Shown: in pieces, positions 16,367-26,250 of the stretch | How positions within the stretch are numbered: the stretch's first letter is position 1 | Layout: each line of letters begins with the position of its first letter | Assembly (NCBI GenBank): GCA_031362985.1 | Contig: JANLTO010000027.1 | Location: 1 to 64,000 of the forward strand | Direction of reading: 5' to 3' | DNA length: 64,000 nt | DNA from: SHZL01 sp031362985 | GTDB taxonomy: Bacteria; Pseudomonadota; Gammaproteobacteria; Xanthomonadales; SZUA-36 | Notes under the pieces: model-generated | The model's input: only the letters and a program-made list of their open reading frames with translations | Database searches by the model: none | Told to the model about the DNA's origin: nothing | Translations under genes and position numbers: made by a program

Positions 16367-18127
16367 GTGAAAGAGCACATTGAAGAACTTCTGTCGCTGT
16401 CCCTGAACTACCTGTTCAGGGATGGCATCCTTTTGTCTGAACACCCGGCGGCGATCCAGCTGGAGCGAACCAAATCCAGTGAACATGGGGAGTTTGCCAG
16501 CAACATCGCCATGGTTCTCGCCAAGCAGAGCGGTAAGTCGCCGCGCGAACTGGCGACGGCCATTATCGATCGTATGCCCAAGTCCCACCAAATTGCGAAA
16601 ATGGAAATTGCGGGCCCGGGTTTCATCAATTTTTTCCTGCACCACGATGCGTTCACCAACATCGTCAACGAAATACTTCGCAAAGGTGATCAGTTCGGTG
16701 GCCCCCTGCACCGCTCCGAAGAGTCCGTAACTCTCGAATACGTCTCGGCCAACCCAACGGGGCCGCTGCATGTCGGACACGGTAGGGGTGCTGCCTATGG
16801 CGCCACCCTGGCCAGTATCCTGCAACTCGCCGGGCACCAGGTGCAGCGCGAGTACTACGTCAATGATAACGGCAGGCAGATGGACATTCTGGCGTTGAGT
16901 GTGTGGCTGCGTTACCTGGAATTATGTGGCGAGAAAACGAGTTTTCCTGACAATGGCTACCGCGGGGAGTACATCTACGACATCGCACGCCTCGTGCGCG
17001 CGGAGTATGGGGATGAGTGGCGTTTCAGCGCTGTGGAAGTTACTGACGAGCTCCCTCCTGGCCCGGCTACCGGGGGTGACGCCGAAATCTTCATAGATGC
17101 ACTCATTGCGCAGGCCCGCCTGCTGTTGGGAGCGAAGGGGTTTGGCACGTTTTTCGAGGCTGCGCTGAACTCGATCCTGGGCGATATCAAGGAAGACCTG
17201 GCCGATTTTGGCGTGGTCTACGAATCGTGGTTTTCGGAAAAGGCCCTGGAAGACAGTGGCGCTGTCAAGCGCGCGATCGAGCGACTGGATGACAACGGCC
17301 ATCTTTATGTAAAAGATGGAGCAACCTGGTTTCGTGCTTCAGCGTTGGGGGATGAGAAAGATCGTGTTGTGGTCCGGGAAAATGGCCGCACCACCTACTT
17401 CGCCTCCGATCTTGCCTACCTCCTGAGCAAGCTTGAGCGGGGATTCAAGCGCGCCATTTACGTGCTGGGGGCGGATCACCACGGCTATGTGGCTCGTTTG
17501 CGCGCAGCGGCCCAGGGCTTCGGGGAGGATCCGGACCGGCTGGAGATTCTCCTCATGCAGTTTGCCATCCTGTACCGAAATGGCGAGAAAGCACAGATGT
17601 CGACCCGTTCCGGCCAATTCGTAACCCTGCGCGAATTGCGCGCAGAAGTGGGCAACGATGCTGCGCGATTTTTCTATATCATGCGCTCCCACGATCAACA
17701 CCTGGATTTCGACCTCGACCTGGCCAAGTCACGTAGCAACGAAAATCCGGTTTACTACATTCAGTACGCCCATGCGCGCATTTGCAGTGTGTTCCGAAAC
17801 CTGGGCCAAATGGATACACGGCACAACCGCGCCATCGGCGAAGCCGCAATGCCGCTGATCACACAAGATCAGGAGTTGCAGTTGATGCGCGCGTTGAGCC
17901 GCTTCCCGGAATGCATAGATTCAGCTGCCAGGTTGCGTGCCCCACACCTGTTGGCACACTACCTCCATGCCCTTGCCACGGACTTGCACGCGTACTACAA
18001 CGCGCATCAATTCCTGGTAGATGAAGAAAACTTGCGTAATGCCCGATTGAATCTGATTCTCGCAGCACGTATCGTGCTGGAGACCGGGCTCAAGCTATTG
18101 GGTGTTTCAGCACCGGAAGAAATGTAG
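16367..18127 (+). CDS. argS: Arginyl-tRNA synthetase
   Basis: ArgS charges tRNA-Arg. The 586-residue class I synthetase has the N-terminal tRNA-binding Add-1 domain, the HIGH-type motif HVGH (135-138) in NPTGPLHVGHGRG, the catalytic block YVLGADHHGYVARL, an AQMSTRSG loop where other synthetases have KMSKS (as is usual for ArgS), and a C-terminal DALR anticodon-binding domain (YIQYAHARICSVFRN). The start is GTG at 16367; the Shine-Dalgarno is weak. The SPOR gene starts 21 bp after the stop. Confidence 0.96.
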   Translation: MKEHIEELLSLSLNYLFRDGILLSEHPAAIQLERTKSSEHGEFASNIAMVLAKQSGKSPRELATAIIDRMPKSHQIAKMEIAGPGFINFFLHHDAFTNIVNEILRKGDQFGGPLHRSEESVTLEYVSANPTGPLHVGHGRGAAYGATLASILQLAGHQVQREYYVNDNGRQMDILALSVWLRYLELCGEKTSFPDNGYRGEYIYDIARLVRAEYGDEWRFSAVEVTDELPPGPATGGDAEIFIDALIAQARLLLGAKGFGTFFEAALNSILGDIKEDLADFGVVYESWFSEKALEDSGAVKRAIERLDDNGHLYVKDGATWFRASALGDEKDRVVVRENGRTTYFASDLAYLLSKLERGFKRAIYVLGADHHGYVARLRAAAQGFGEDPDRLEILLMQFAILYRNGEKAQMSTRSGQFVTLRELRAEVGNDAARFFYIMRSHDQHLDFDLDLAKSRSNENPVYYIQYAHARICSVFRNLGQMDTRHNRAIGEAAMPLITQDQELQLMRALSRFPECIDSAARLRAPHLLAHYLHALATDLHAYYNAHQFLVDEENLRNARLNLILAARIVLETGLKLLGVSAPEEM

Positions 18128-18148
18128 ACAGGAAACGGGAGTAAAGCA

Positions 18149-18730
18149 GTGGCAAAGCGCGGAGCAAGCAGGGGCAGCAAGAGCCAAACACCTGCTTTGA
18201 CATGGTTGTTTACCGGTATTCTGATCGGCCTCGGGCTGGCCTGGTTTCTCGCAGCTAAAGGGTACATTCCGCACACCGAACAGCCTGCAGGCGATGACGC
18301 AGCCACGCAACTCCAGGGAGAGTCCCTGCTACCTGACGAAGCCATCACCGAAGAGGAAAAGCCCGCCAAAGCCCGCTACGACTTTTTCACAGTCTTGCCG
18401 GAAATGGAAGTGGTCGTTCCGGAACAGGAATTGGCCAAGCAACAGGAATTAGCCCGCCAGCAGGAGGCCGCCAACCCGGCCACGCCCGCCACCAGTGCAG
18501 ATAGCTACCTGCTCCAGGTTGGTTCATTCAAATCGGTTGATGAGGCGGATGAGATGAAAGCGCAGTTGGCACTGAGCGGGATACAGGCCAACGTGCAATC
18601 GGTCAAGGTAAACGACGCCAACTGGTACCGGGTTAGAGTCGGGCCGGTGCAAGGGGCCGCCAAGGCGGACGAGATCCGCCTGGCCTTGCAAGCCAACGGC
18701 ATCGACAGTCTGGTAATGAAAAGCCCTTAA
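18149..18730 (+). CDS. SPOR domain protein (FtsN-like)
   Basis: This 193-residue bitopic membrane protein has a basic cytoplasmic start, a transmembrane helix at about 17-37 (WLFTGILIGLGLAWFLA), a Glu/Gln-rich linker and a C-terminal SPOR domain (about 118-193, YLLQVGSFKSVDEADEM). SPOR domains bind denuded glycan at the division septum. The family commonly follows argS in gammaproteobacteria, where it is annotated FtsN-like, so a role in cell division is likely but not proved. The start is GTG. It converges with batD, whose stop is adjacent. Confidence 0.85.
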   Translation: MAKRGASRGSKSQTPALTWLFTGILIGLGLAWFLAAKGYIPHTEQPAGDDAATQLQGESLLPDEAITEEEKPAKARYDFFTVLPEMEVVVPEQELAKQQELARQQEAANPATPATSADSYLLQVGSFKSVDEADEMKAQLALSGIQANVQSVKVNDANWYRVRVGPVQGAAKADEIRLALQANGIDSLVMKSP

Positions 18731-20506
18731 TCAGGCCTTGCCCTTACCGCCGGTTCTGGCCACAGCATATAGATCCGTCACGGCCGGTTGTTTGCCCTTG
18801 TCCACGGCGCGCGAGTTTGCCCGCCATGCTGAAAAAGCCTGCCAAAGTTCACGTCCGTTCCAGGACTCTTCCGCATCCGGGCGAAAGCCAGTGGCATCCA
18901 ACAGCAACAGTTGCCGGCACAGGGCGGGATTCGGACCCTGGCGAATAAAATCAAGCAAACTACCTGTTCCACCTGCCGGTCCAAACTCCCGCAACCAGTG
19001 ATTAAGTGCGCGGCGGACCTGGCCAGCATCCCCCTGTTTACACGCCTGCTCAAGCCTGCCGAGTACTGCAAGTTCAGTCGCAGCCATCCCGGTCTGCGCC
19101 GTTTTTTTCGCTTGCAGGTCGCGGCGCGAAAACAGGACGGCGCCAATGGCAAGCGTAATTAACCACAAAGCAGCGAACAGCGCCGTTAGCCAGTTCCACA
19201 GGCGGATTTCCCCTGGCGGCGCTGGCATGGCGGGGCTGGCCGGTGTCAATTCGACAGCGGCGGGGGCAGCGCTTGCCGGCGGCGGGACGGGCACTACGCT
19301 CGATGGCAGGACACGTAACCGTTGTTCGGGCAACACAGCGGTCTGCTGCCGGTTGTTCTGGGTATCCCACCAGTTCAGTTTCAATTCCGGCAACACCAGA
19401 TCGCCCTCTTTTTCCGGAACGACGGCATAGCGGAATTCCTTGTGGCCCAGCACCCACTTGCCATCGTTGCGGCTGATGCCTTGCGGTTGATCCGGGTAGA
19501 TCCGGACATCCGGAATTTCCGGCCACGTCGGAGCGATTACCATGTTCTCCTCGAGTCCAACAGCATCCACCATGATGGTGCGGGTAACGGGCTCTCCCAC
19601 TGTCAGGGCGTCAGTGGAAGAAATGGTCTGGCTGAGCTTGAGTGAACGTGCGGGTAACCACTCGGCACCGCCGTGGCTGGCGGGTTTGGGATTGATGGTC
19701 AGTTCAAGCTGGTCGCTGGACACCTCGACGCGGCGGCCACGCACTGAGGGTTGCCACAGCTTGTCAGAGCGTCGTTCTACCAGGCGCCCACTGAGCGTCA
19801 TTGGCGGAATAACCAGCGGGCCCGAGCGCTCCGGAAAGACTGCATAGTGCCGTTCGAGAACCCGGTAGCGTTCACCCCCACGTTCTGCCTGGAACGGAAC
19901 TTCGTCCAGCAAGCGCACCGCAGTCAATTCCGGTTCAGGCTGTGAAATGGCAGCCTCGGTAAGGCTCTGCTGATAGAACACCCGCACCGTCAGCAACAAC
20001 TGGGCATGCACGTAGTAGGGTCCATCGTGCGGCTCCACCTCGACTTCGATGAATACCGCAGGAGTCGCGCCCGGCTGCGGTTGCGGAGCTGCATCGACAG
20101 TCAGCGACAGAGGCGCTGTCATGAAAGAGCCAAAGCGCAGGGGCGGCACCGTGAGGGAGCCGGTCCTGCGTGGCTCCAGGGTTACCATTAACCGGACCAG
20201 GGCAGACTGGCTGCCATTCACGATGGACATTTGTGTTTCAGATCTCTGGTCCAGCAGTTCGAAATCTGTCGCCAAAGGACCTAGATCGCCGTCAAGGCTT
20301 TGCTGCGGATCATCTGTCTGGATGATCAGGGTTACCGTTTCACCCTGGACAACGTGGTCTCTATCCAGTTGCGTGGTGATGTTCGCAGCATGGACAGCAG
20401 CGGGCAGCAGCCCAGCCAGCGCCATTGACAGTAGCATTCTCGGCAATAACGACCGCCATGCATGTGCAGCCCATTTAGTGCCCATCCGTTGTATATCTCT
20501 CACCAT
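18731..20506 (-). CDS. batD: BatD family protein
   Basis: BatD (oxygen tolerance) proteins are membrane-anchored periplasmic proteins encoded in bat operons with MoxR. The 591-residue product has a signal peptide, repeated beta-rich domains (VQGETVTLIIQTDDPQQ, then GEPVTRTIMVDAVGLEENM), a Pro/Ala linker, one transmembrane helix near residue 445 (TALFAALWLITLAIGAVLF) and a short cytoplasmic helical tail. Its start overlaps the batBC stop by 7 bp. It is the last gene of the operon. The precise role in stress or aerotolerance is not settled. Confidence 0.88.
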   Translation of the reverse strand: MVRDIQRMGTKWAAHAWRSLLPRMLLSMALAGLLPAAVHAANITTQLDRDHVVQGETVTLIIQTDDPQQSLDGDLGPLATDFELLDQRSETQMSIVNGSQSALVRLMVTLEPRRTGSLTVPPLRFGSFMTAPLSLTVDAAPQPQPGATPAVFIEVEVEPHDGPYYVHAQLLLTVRVFYQQSLTEAAISQPEPELTAVRLLDEVPFQAERGGERYRVLERHYAVFPERSGPLVIPPMTLSGRLVERRSDKLWQPSVRGRRVEVSSDQLELTINPKPASHGGAEWLPARSLKLSQTISSTDALTVGEPVTRTIMVDAVGLEENMVIAPTWPEIPDVRIYPDQPQGISRNDGKWVLGHKEFRYAVVPEKEGDLVLPELKLNWWDTQNNRQQTAVLPEQRLRVLPSSVVPVPPPASAAPAAVELTPASPAMPAPPGEIRLWNWLTALFAALWLITLAIGAVLFSRRDLQAKKTAQTGMAATELAVLGRLEQACKQGDAGQVRRALNHWLREFGPAGGTGSLLDFIRQGPNPALCRQLLLLDATGFRPDAEESWNGRELWQAFSAWRANSRAVDKGKQPAVTDLYAVARTGGKGKA

Positions 20507-22236
20507 GGTTCCGGTTCGTCCTCGGGAGCGCCACGGCGCTGATGTTCGTTGATGAATTTCCGTCGCAGCAGTCCGCCCGGGTCATCCGGTATCCGGCGCA
20601 ACCATTGCTCCATCGCCTGGGCGTCCTCTTCCGACCAGGACGCAGCATAATCCTGCTGAGACTGCTGCTCTTGCCCCTGCTTGCCCTCATCCTGTTCGGC
20701 TTCCTGTTCGCCTTCCTGCTGTTCTTTTGACTCCTGCTCCGTTCCTGACTCATCCTGGGATTGCCCGGATTGGTCTTCCTCGCTGGACTGGTCGGAGGAT
20801 TCGCCATCTTTTTGCTCATCCCCTTCACCGTTCTGCTCTTTCTCCTGCTGCTCCTGCTGGTCCTGCTGCTCCTTGAGCTGTGCGATGAGTTCGCGATTGA
20901 AGCGGGCATCTTCCATCGCGGGCGCCAGCTTCAACGCCTCGTCGTATGCCGCCAGGGCCTGTTCGTACTCACCCAGTTGAGCCAGCGAATTCCCCTGGTT
21001 ATACAGGACATCTGCGCCACTGGCGCGCGACCAGGCGCCCAGGGCGTTCTCGAATTTACCACTGCGATACCAGGCCTGGCCGGAGATTTCAGGGTCAAGC
21101 GCGAGCGATGCTGCACGATCATTTTCGTCTTTCTGCAGGGCTTGCCAGGCCTGCTGATCACGTCTCTGCCAGGTGTCTTTCCACCAGTCAGCGCGGGCTG
21201 CAGGGGCATACCCCATCCCGCACAACATGCACAGCGGCAACAGGAACAGCGCTCCGCGCCGGAAACCCGTCACGGACAAGGGCAGCAACAGCAGTAGCAG
21301 CCAGGGTCCAAAATCCCTCCAGCGCTGGTCAAGCGAGTCCTCGTTCAAAGTGAACTCGCTACCCTCAGAGACTGCCCAGGGAGAGGCGACTGCGCCGGCG
21401 CCGTCTGAAGTTGCGAGTTCCGAGTAGCGCCCGCCGCCCGCCGCTGTCACGTCCGCCAGGCTGGCGGCATCCATCCGGGCAATCACTACATTGCCGTTGC
21501 GGTCGGTGACGAATCCGCTGCCGCTGGCTATCGGCGCACCCTCGGCCGTGCCAACCCCCAACACAGAAATTATGAACCCGCGATCATGCAGCTCGCGCGC
21601 TTTGGCAGCATCCATTGCAGTGGCAGAGTCGCTGACCAACAGGATTTCTCCACGGCTGAACCCGGCCCGCTCCAGCAGGGTTGCGGACATACCCAGGGCC
21701 AGATCGGCGCGACTACCGTGTACCGGGATGACGTCGGGCTGCAAGGCCGGTAACAGGTTGGCGATGGTATTGGTATCGGAAGTCAGCGGCGAAACCACGT
21801 AGGCATCGCCAGCATACGCCACGAGGCCGGTTTGCCCTTCGGTGGTTTCGTGCAGCAAGTCAGCCAGGCGGAAGCGCGCGCGGGTCAGGCGGTCAGGCCG
21901 CAAATCCGCTGCCAGCATCGAAGTGGACAGATCCAGTGCAATGACACGGGCATCCCGCGCGGAGTAGGTGCTATCCGGCAGTTTCTGCCAGCTGGGTCCG
22001 GCCAATGCGAGCACCGCGATCAACAACGCCAGCCCGGCCAGCCAATGCCCCCTCGACGGCCTGGAACTGCTACTGTCGTTATGGCTCAGCCACTTGAGCA
22101 AATGCGGGTCGCAGATACGTTCCCAGTCGCCGGAGGGACGCCGCGTGCGACGCCACAACCAGGGCAGCAGGACGGCAAGCGGCGCTGCCGCCAGCCACAG
22201 GGGCCGGATGAAATGGATGAAATCCAGATTCTTCAT
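20500..22236 (-). CDS. BatB/BatC fusion: VWA domain plus TPR
   Basis: A single 578-residue reading joins the two functions usually called BatB and BatC. The N-terminal half has two transmembrane helices around a von Willebrand A domain with the MIDAS motif DLSTS (102-106). The C-terminal half has a third helix pair, a TPR segment (YNQGNSLAQLGEYEQALAAYDEALKLAP) and a long Gln/Glu/Asp-rich low-complexity stretch of about 90 residues before a conserved WLRRIPDDPGGLLRRKF motif. Start and stop overlap the neighbours by a few bases. A metal-dependent protein-binding role with BatA in the inner membrane is inferred from the family. Confidence 0.88.
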   Translation of the reverse strand: MKNLDFIHFIRPLWLAAAPLAVLLPWLWRRTRRPSGDWERICDPHLLKWLSHNDSSSSRPSRGHWLAGLALLIAVLALAGPSWQKLPDSTYSARDARVIALDLSTSMLAADLRPDRLTRARFRLADLLHETTEGQTGLVAYAGDAYVVSPLTSDTNTIANLLPALQPDVIPVHGSRADLALGMSATLLERAGFSRGEILLVSDSATAMDAAKARELHDRGFIISVLGVGTAEGAPIASGSGFVTDRNGNVVIARMDAASLADVTAAGGGRYSELATSDGAGAVASPWAVSEGSEFTLNEDSLDQRWRDFGPWLLLLLLPLSVTGFRRGALFLLPLCMLCGMGYAPAARADWWKDTWQRRDQQAWQALQKDENDRAASLALDPEISGQAWYRSGKFENALGAWSRASGADVLYNQGNSLAQLGEYEQALAAYDEALKLAPAMEDARFNRELIAQLKEQQDQQEQQEKEQNGEGDEQKDGESSDQSSEEDQSGQSQDESGTEQESKEQQEGEQEAEQDEGKQGQEQQSQQDYAASWSEEDAQAMEQWLRRIPDDPGGLLRRKFINEHQRRGAPEDEPEPW

Positions 22237-23255
22237 GTGCGACTGGCCCGCAACATGGTACGTGGCCGGACCAGCAGCATTCCGCCAAGCAAGGTCATGA
22301 GGAACCCTACCGAAAGCGGCCAGAAAAACAAGTCGTCAACCGGCCGTACCGTTTCCTGATCACTTTCGACCGGCTCCAGCTCATCCAGCGTGCGATAGAT
22401 TTCTTCCAGTGCCGCTGTATCCCTGGCGCGAAAATACTGTCCGCCGGTTTTCTCGGCAATGGCGCGCAAGGCATCTTCGTCGAGGTCAGCTGAGGGATTA
22501 ACCATCCTGGCACCAAAAAAATCCTGCACCATCATTTCGTCCGCACCTACACCCACGGTGTAGATCGTCAGTCCTTCCCGCGCGGCAAATTCGGCGGCCT
22601 GCAAGGGTTGAACTTCGCCGGACGTGTTGGCCCCGTCGGTGAGCAGAATCAGTATGCGTTTGCTGGCCGCATCTTCCCGCAAGCGTTTGACGGCCAGTCC
22701 AATGGCGTCGCCGATTGCAGTCTCGCGCCCGGCCAGGCCGATTTCCGATTCACCCAGAAGAATCGCTGCGGTCTGTGTATCAAATGTCAGTGGCGTTTGC
22801 AGGTAGGCACGACTGCCAAACAGGACCAGGCCTACCCGGTCGCCGCGGCGTCTTTCAATAAATTCGCCGGCAACCTGTTTGACCACGGTGAGCCGGTTCA
22901 CGGCTTGCTGGTTCAGGAGCATGTCCTGGGTGTCCATGCTGCCGGAGATGTCTACCGCCAGCAGGAGATCACGCCCGGTGACTGGCAATATTTCGATCTC
23001 GCCCACCCACTGCGGTCGCGCTGCAGCCATCACCATCAGCACCCATACCAGCCAGGCAACTGCGGCCAGAACCGGTTTTTTCATGAACCCGGACGAGCCG
23101 CCTCCCACCAGTGAAAACCACGGCACCCTGAGGGCTTGCAGCGAGCTTTGCGGCATGGCCTTCAAGGCGTGGCGCACCAGCGCTGGCAAAGGAAGCAATG
23201 CCAGCAACCAGGGCCAGGCCAGTATCAGGCCCGATGTGGTTATGGGCTCAGCCAT
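22233..23255 (-). CDS. batA: BatA: VWA domain membrane protein
   Basis: The 340-residue protein has two N-terminal transmembrane helices, a VWA domain with the complete MIDAS motif DISGS (102-106) and the later Thr and Asp residues in a LTDGANTSGE strand, and a C-terminal transmembrane helix. This is the BatA architecture. The stop overlaps the batBC start by 4 bp and the start overlaps the DUF4381 stop by 8 bp, so translation is coupled. Confidence 0.9.
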   Translation of the reverse strand: MAEPITTSGLILAWPWLLALLPLPALVRHALKAMPQSSLQALRVPWFSLVGGGSSGFMKKPVLAAVAWLVWVLMVMAAARPQWVGEIEILPVTGRDLLLAVDISGSMDTQDMLLNQQAVNRLTVVKQVAGEFIERRRGDRVGLVLFGSRAYLQTPLTFDTQTAAILLGESEIGLAGRETAIGDAIGLAVKRLREDAASKRILILLTDGANTSGEVQPLQAAEFAAREGLTIYTVGVGADEMMVQDFFGARMVNPSADLDEDALRAIAEKTGGQYFRARDTAALEEIYRTLDELEPVESDQETVRPVDDLFFWPLSVGFLMTLLGGMLLVRPRTMLRASRT

Positions 23256-23724
23256 ATTTTTTCACCCAGGTTTGCGCCAATTGCCGCAAGCTGTTCACAT
23301 TGAACCGGGGATAGGGTTCATACGGGCCGCTGGCCAATGCGGCAAGGCTGGCGGAGTCAATGCTCTGGGGCAGCGCGGATTGCAGAAAATGCACCCACTC
23401 GATGCCCTGTAAGCGCACGCAGGTGGTTCCGGGAAAAGCCCGCAAGGCCACCACGCGAACCAACTTGTTCATCCGCGCCAGGTACTCGTGTGGCTCAAGG
23501 GCCGGGTCAACTTCCCTGCCGATCTGCTCCAGGGCCGCAAGCAGCCGGGCGCGACGGCGCACGACCCGCCAGCGCTGGTAGCCATAACGCAAGGCCAGTG
23601 CCAGCAAAATGCTCAACAGTAACGCCAGGACCCACCATCCGGGTGCGGGTGGCCACCAGCCGGGCGCGCTGGCGGCGTGTATATCCCGCAACTGGGAGAG
23701 CGGATTGGTTGCGCCTGCATCCAT
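23248..23724 (-). CDS. DUF4381 domain protein
   Basis: This 158-residue protein belongs to DUF4381, membrane proteins found between the DUF58 and batA genes of moxR-bat operons. It has one transmembrane helix near residue 28-46 (WVLALLLSILLALALRY) after a conserved PGWWPPAPGWW segment, then a cytoplasmic helical domain (LEPHEYLARMNKLVRVVAL). Function is unknown; its fixed position suggests a role in the BatA/B complex. Confidence 0.85.
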   Translation of the reverse strand: MDAGATNPLSQLRDIHAASAPGWWPPAPGWWVLALLLSILLALALRYGYQRWRVVRRRARLLAALEQIGREVDPALEPHEYLARMNKLVRVVALRAFPGTTCVRLQGIEWVHFLQSALPQSIDSASLAALASGPYEPYPRFNVNSLRQLAQTWVKKYG

Positions 23725-23732
23725 GAAAAAAC

Positions 23733-24689
23733 TCAGGCCGGACGGCCAACCAGCATGCGCAGTTCGCGGCCAAGCAAATCTACTGGGTCATCATCGGTAT
23801 GCATCACCATCCAGCCGCACTTGTGACGGAAAAACAGGTGACGCGGCTCCTCCTCGTGGCGCTGGCCCATGTCGGTAAAGCGCTTGCGGTCTCCAGACGA
23901 GCTGGTATCGATGATGGTCGAGGTGTGGCCATCGCTGATCGGGTAGCGGCCATCAGGCAATTCGTGTTCTGCCCGGTCCAGAATCTGGCATCCAATCACA
24001 TCGTTGTGCAGCCTTAGCCGGGACAGGTGCCGGTTGCAATCAACGTCAAGGCTGAAAAAGTCACTGATTACAATGATCAGGCTGCCTGGCCGGGCAGCAT
24101 GCCGCACGCGTTCCAGCGCCAGCGAGAGAGGCTGGGCACCGCCTGAATACTGCGCAGGTTGTAACCAGTCCACCAGGCTCTGGATCACCCGCATGGCTCC
24201 GCGACGCCCGCCCGCCGGGCGCAATTCGCGGTGCCGGCCGGGTGCAAACAGGAAACCGCCGACGCGGTCGCCCCGGCGCACTGCAGACCAGGCCACGGCG
24301 GCAGCCAGTTGTCCGGCAGCCACGGATTTGAGTCTGCGACGGGTGCCAAAATACAGGCTGGGGCTTGCGTCCAGGACGACCAGCACCGGACGTTCACGCT
24401 CCTCCTGGAATACCTTGGTGTGGGGCCGGCCAGTGCGGGCGGTAACCCGCCAGTCCATGTTACGGATGTCGTCTCCAGGCTGGTAATTGCGTGACTCTAC
24501 AAAGTCCACGCCACGGCCGCGAAAACGCGAACGGTAGGCGCCGGCAAGTGCGGAAGTTGCTGCCTGCCGCATGGGCAGTCGCAAGGCGTGGCAGCGCGGG
24601 CGCAGCGCCAGCAATTCGGCTGACGTGACATGAATTCCATCTCCTCGCTCCACCGGTTCTTTGTTCGCGGTTGGTCTTCCCGACCTCAT
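23733..24689 (-). CDS. DUF58 domain protein
   Basis: The 318-residue protein carries the DUF58 core, seen in RGVDFVESRNYQPGDDIRNMDWRV split across residues 58-85, followed by a VWA-like fold without a canonical MIDAS. Such proteins are encoded directly after moxR in almost all moxR-bat operons. Its start overlaps the moxR stop by 4 bp. It is predicted to be cytoplasmic and may be a client or adaptor of the MoxR ATPase; this is inferred from context. Confidence 0.88.
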   Translation of the reverse strand: MRSGRPTANKEPVERGDGIHVTSAELLALRPRCHALRLPMRQAATSALAGAYRSRFRGRGVDFVESRNYQPGDDIRNMDWRVTARTGRPHTKVFQEERERPVLVVLDASPSLYFGTRRRLKSVAAGQLAAAVAWSAVRRGDRVGGFLFAPGRHRELRPAGGRRGAMRVIQSLVDWLQPAQYSGGAQPLSLALERVRHAARPGSLIIVISDFFSLDVDCNRHLSRLRLHNDVIGCQILDRAEHELPDGRYPISDGHTSTIIDTSSSGDRKRFTDMGQRHEEEPRHLFFRHKCGWMVMHTDDDPVDLLGRELRMLVGRPA

Positions 24690-25714
24690 GGCACGGGAAC
24701 CTTGTCCAGCAAGCGATCGGTCAACTGATCGACGGTCATTCCATCGGCCTCGGCTTCGTAGGACAGGAGCACGCGATGGCGCAGGACGTCATGCACCACG
24801 GCATGCACATCATCCGGTGATACGTAATCGCGATTCGCCAGCCATGCCCTGGCGCGTGCGCAACGGTCGAGGCCGATGGAAGCACGCGGACTTGCACCGT
24901 AGCTCACCATCGAAGCCAGGGCAGGATCCCAGCGACCCGGCTCCCGGGTGGCCAGCACCAGTTGCACAATGTATTCCTGCAAAGCCGGGGCAAGGTACAT
25001 GTCCAATACGCCAGTCTGGGCAGAAAATACCTGCTGTTGGGTAACTAAGACGGGAGCCAGTACCCGCTCGCCCAACTCATCGCGCGCCTGCTGGCGTGCG
25101 AGGTTGAGAATTCTTAATTCCGCCTCTGCACCCGGATAACCGATGGAAACGTGCATGAGGAATCGATCCAGCTGCGCTTCGGGCAAAGGGTATGTGCCTT
25201 CCTGCTCGATCGGATTCTGCGTTGCCATCACCAGAAACAGGCGCGGCAAGCGGTAGGTTACCCGGCCCACGGTGACCTGGTGCTCACCCATGGCCTCCAG
25301 CAGCGCAGACTGCACCTTGGCAGGCGCCCGGTTGACTTCGTCCGCCAGTATCAGGTTGTGGAATATTGGACCTTGCTGAAATTCGAAGCTGCCTTCCTGC
25401 GGGCGGTAGATTTCGGTTCCGGTTAAGTCTGCCGGCAGCAAATCGGGGGTGAACTGGATACGATGGAAATCGCCCTCGATCCGGTCGGCAATCACTTTGA
25501 TGGCTGTGGTCTTGGCCAGTCCCGGCGCGCCTTCAACCAACAGGTGACCGTTGCTGAGCAGGGCAATTAACAGGCGTTCCATCAGGCGCTCTTGCCCGAT
25601 GATCAATTCATTAGCCACTGCGCTCAGCCGGATGAAGGCCGCGTGGGCATCTGCAGTTGCGCTGTCGGAACCGGGGGCCTTGGCCACATAGGCCGGATTA
25701 TCTGATTGATTCAT
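24686..25714 (-). CDS. MoxR family AAA+ ATPase
   Basis: The 342-residue product is an AAA+ ATPase of the MoxR group. Walker A is EGAPGLAKT (61-69), Walker B is LADEVNRAP, and sensor 1 is MATQNPIEQEGTYPLPEAQLDR, whose key part is the conserved QNP. MoxR proteins act as chaperones for VWA-domain partners. It is the first gene of the six-gene operon running to 18731. The 240-bp gap upstream, shared with a divergent lipoprotein gene, should hold both promoters. Confidence 0.92.
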   Translation of the reverse strand: MNQSDNPAYVAKAPGSDSATADAHAAFIRLSAVANELIIGQERLMERLLIALLSNGHLLVEGAPGLAKTTAIKVIADRIEGDFHRIQFTPDLLPADLTGTEIYRPQEGSFEFQQGPIFHNLILADEVNRAPAKVQSALLEAMGEHQVTVGRVTYRLPRLFLVMATQNPIEQEGTYPLPEAQLDRFLMHVSIGYPGAEAELRILNLARQQARDELGERVLAPVLVTQQQVFSAQTGVLDMYLAPALQEYIVQLVLATREPGRWDPALASMVSYGASPRASIGLDRCARARAWLANRDYVSPDDVHAVVHDVLRHRVLLSYEAEADGMTVDQLTDRLLDKVPVP

Positions 25715-25953
25715 ACTAGACCTTTTGAGGTGTTCATTTTAAGGAAGCAGGGAGTATACAGATTGAAACCAAACAAACAATTCCACGCTTTGACCACTCT
25801 GTAGCAATTCGTTCAAAACGGTTAGTGTCATTGGTCATGGCGGCGGCTGAATGCTCACGCACGGCCCGCTTGATATTTACGAAAATCATGGTACGATGAA
25901 CTTCGTAGTTATCCTGAACTGGACAGACCCTGCGGGGCCCTGTGGAGGACATC

Positions 25954-26193
25954 ATGAAAAAACCGGTACTCATCCTGCTGAACATCACCGCACTGATGCT
26001 TGGTGCCTGCGCCAGCCAAAAGCCAGCGCCTGCCCAACCACAAAGTGCCGCTGCTGTTCCTGCGGCCACCAAACCCATGTCGCCCTCCCAGGAGTACCGG
26101 AGCTACGTGGAAGAACACGCCAGAAGAGTGCATGCCGAACTGCATTGGTATCACATACCGGATGACGATGATGTGGACAAAAGCGGCTCTTGA
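25954..26193 (+). CDS. Small putative lipoprotein
   Basis: This 79-residue reading starts with MKKPVLILLNITALMLGAC, a lipoprotein signal with lipobox LGAC (Cys19). A short Ala/Pro-rich linker and a charged C-terminal segment with HAELHWYHIPDDDD follow. The ATG is preceded by a GGAGG-type ribosome-binding site (25941-25945). It has no recognisable family. It is divergent from moxR and convergent with priA. Confidence 0.55.
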   Translation: MKKPVLILLNITALMLGACASQKPAPAQPQSAAAVPAATKPMSPSQEYRSYVEEHARRVHAELHWYHIPDDDDVDKSGS

Positions 26194-26250
26194 ACCAGGG
26201 GCGTTTTGACTACATCAGAGTTCCCCCCAAGAGAGCTTTACTTTGGCCCT

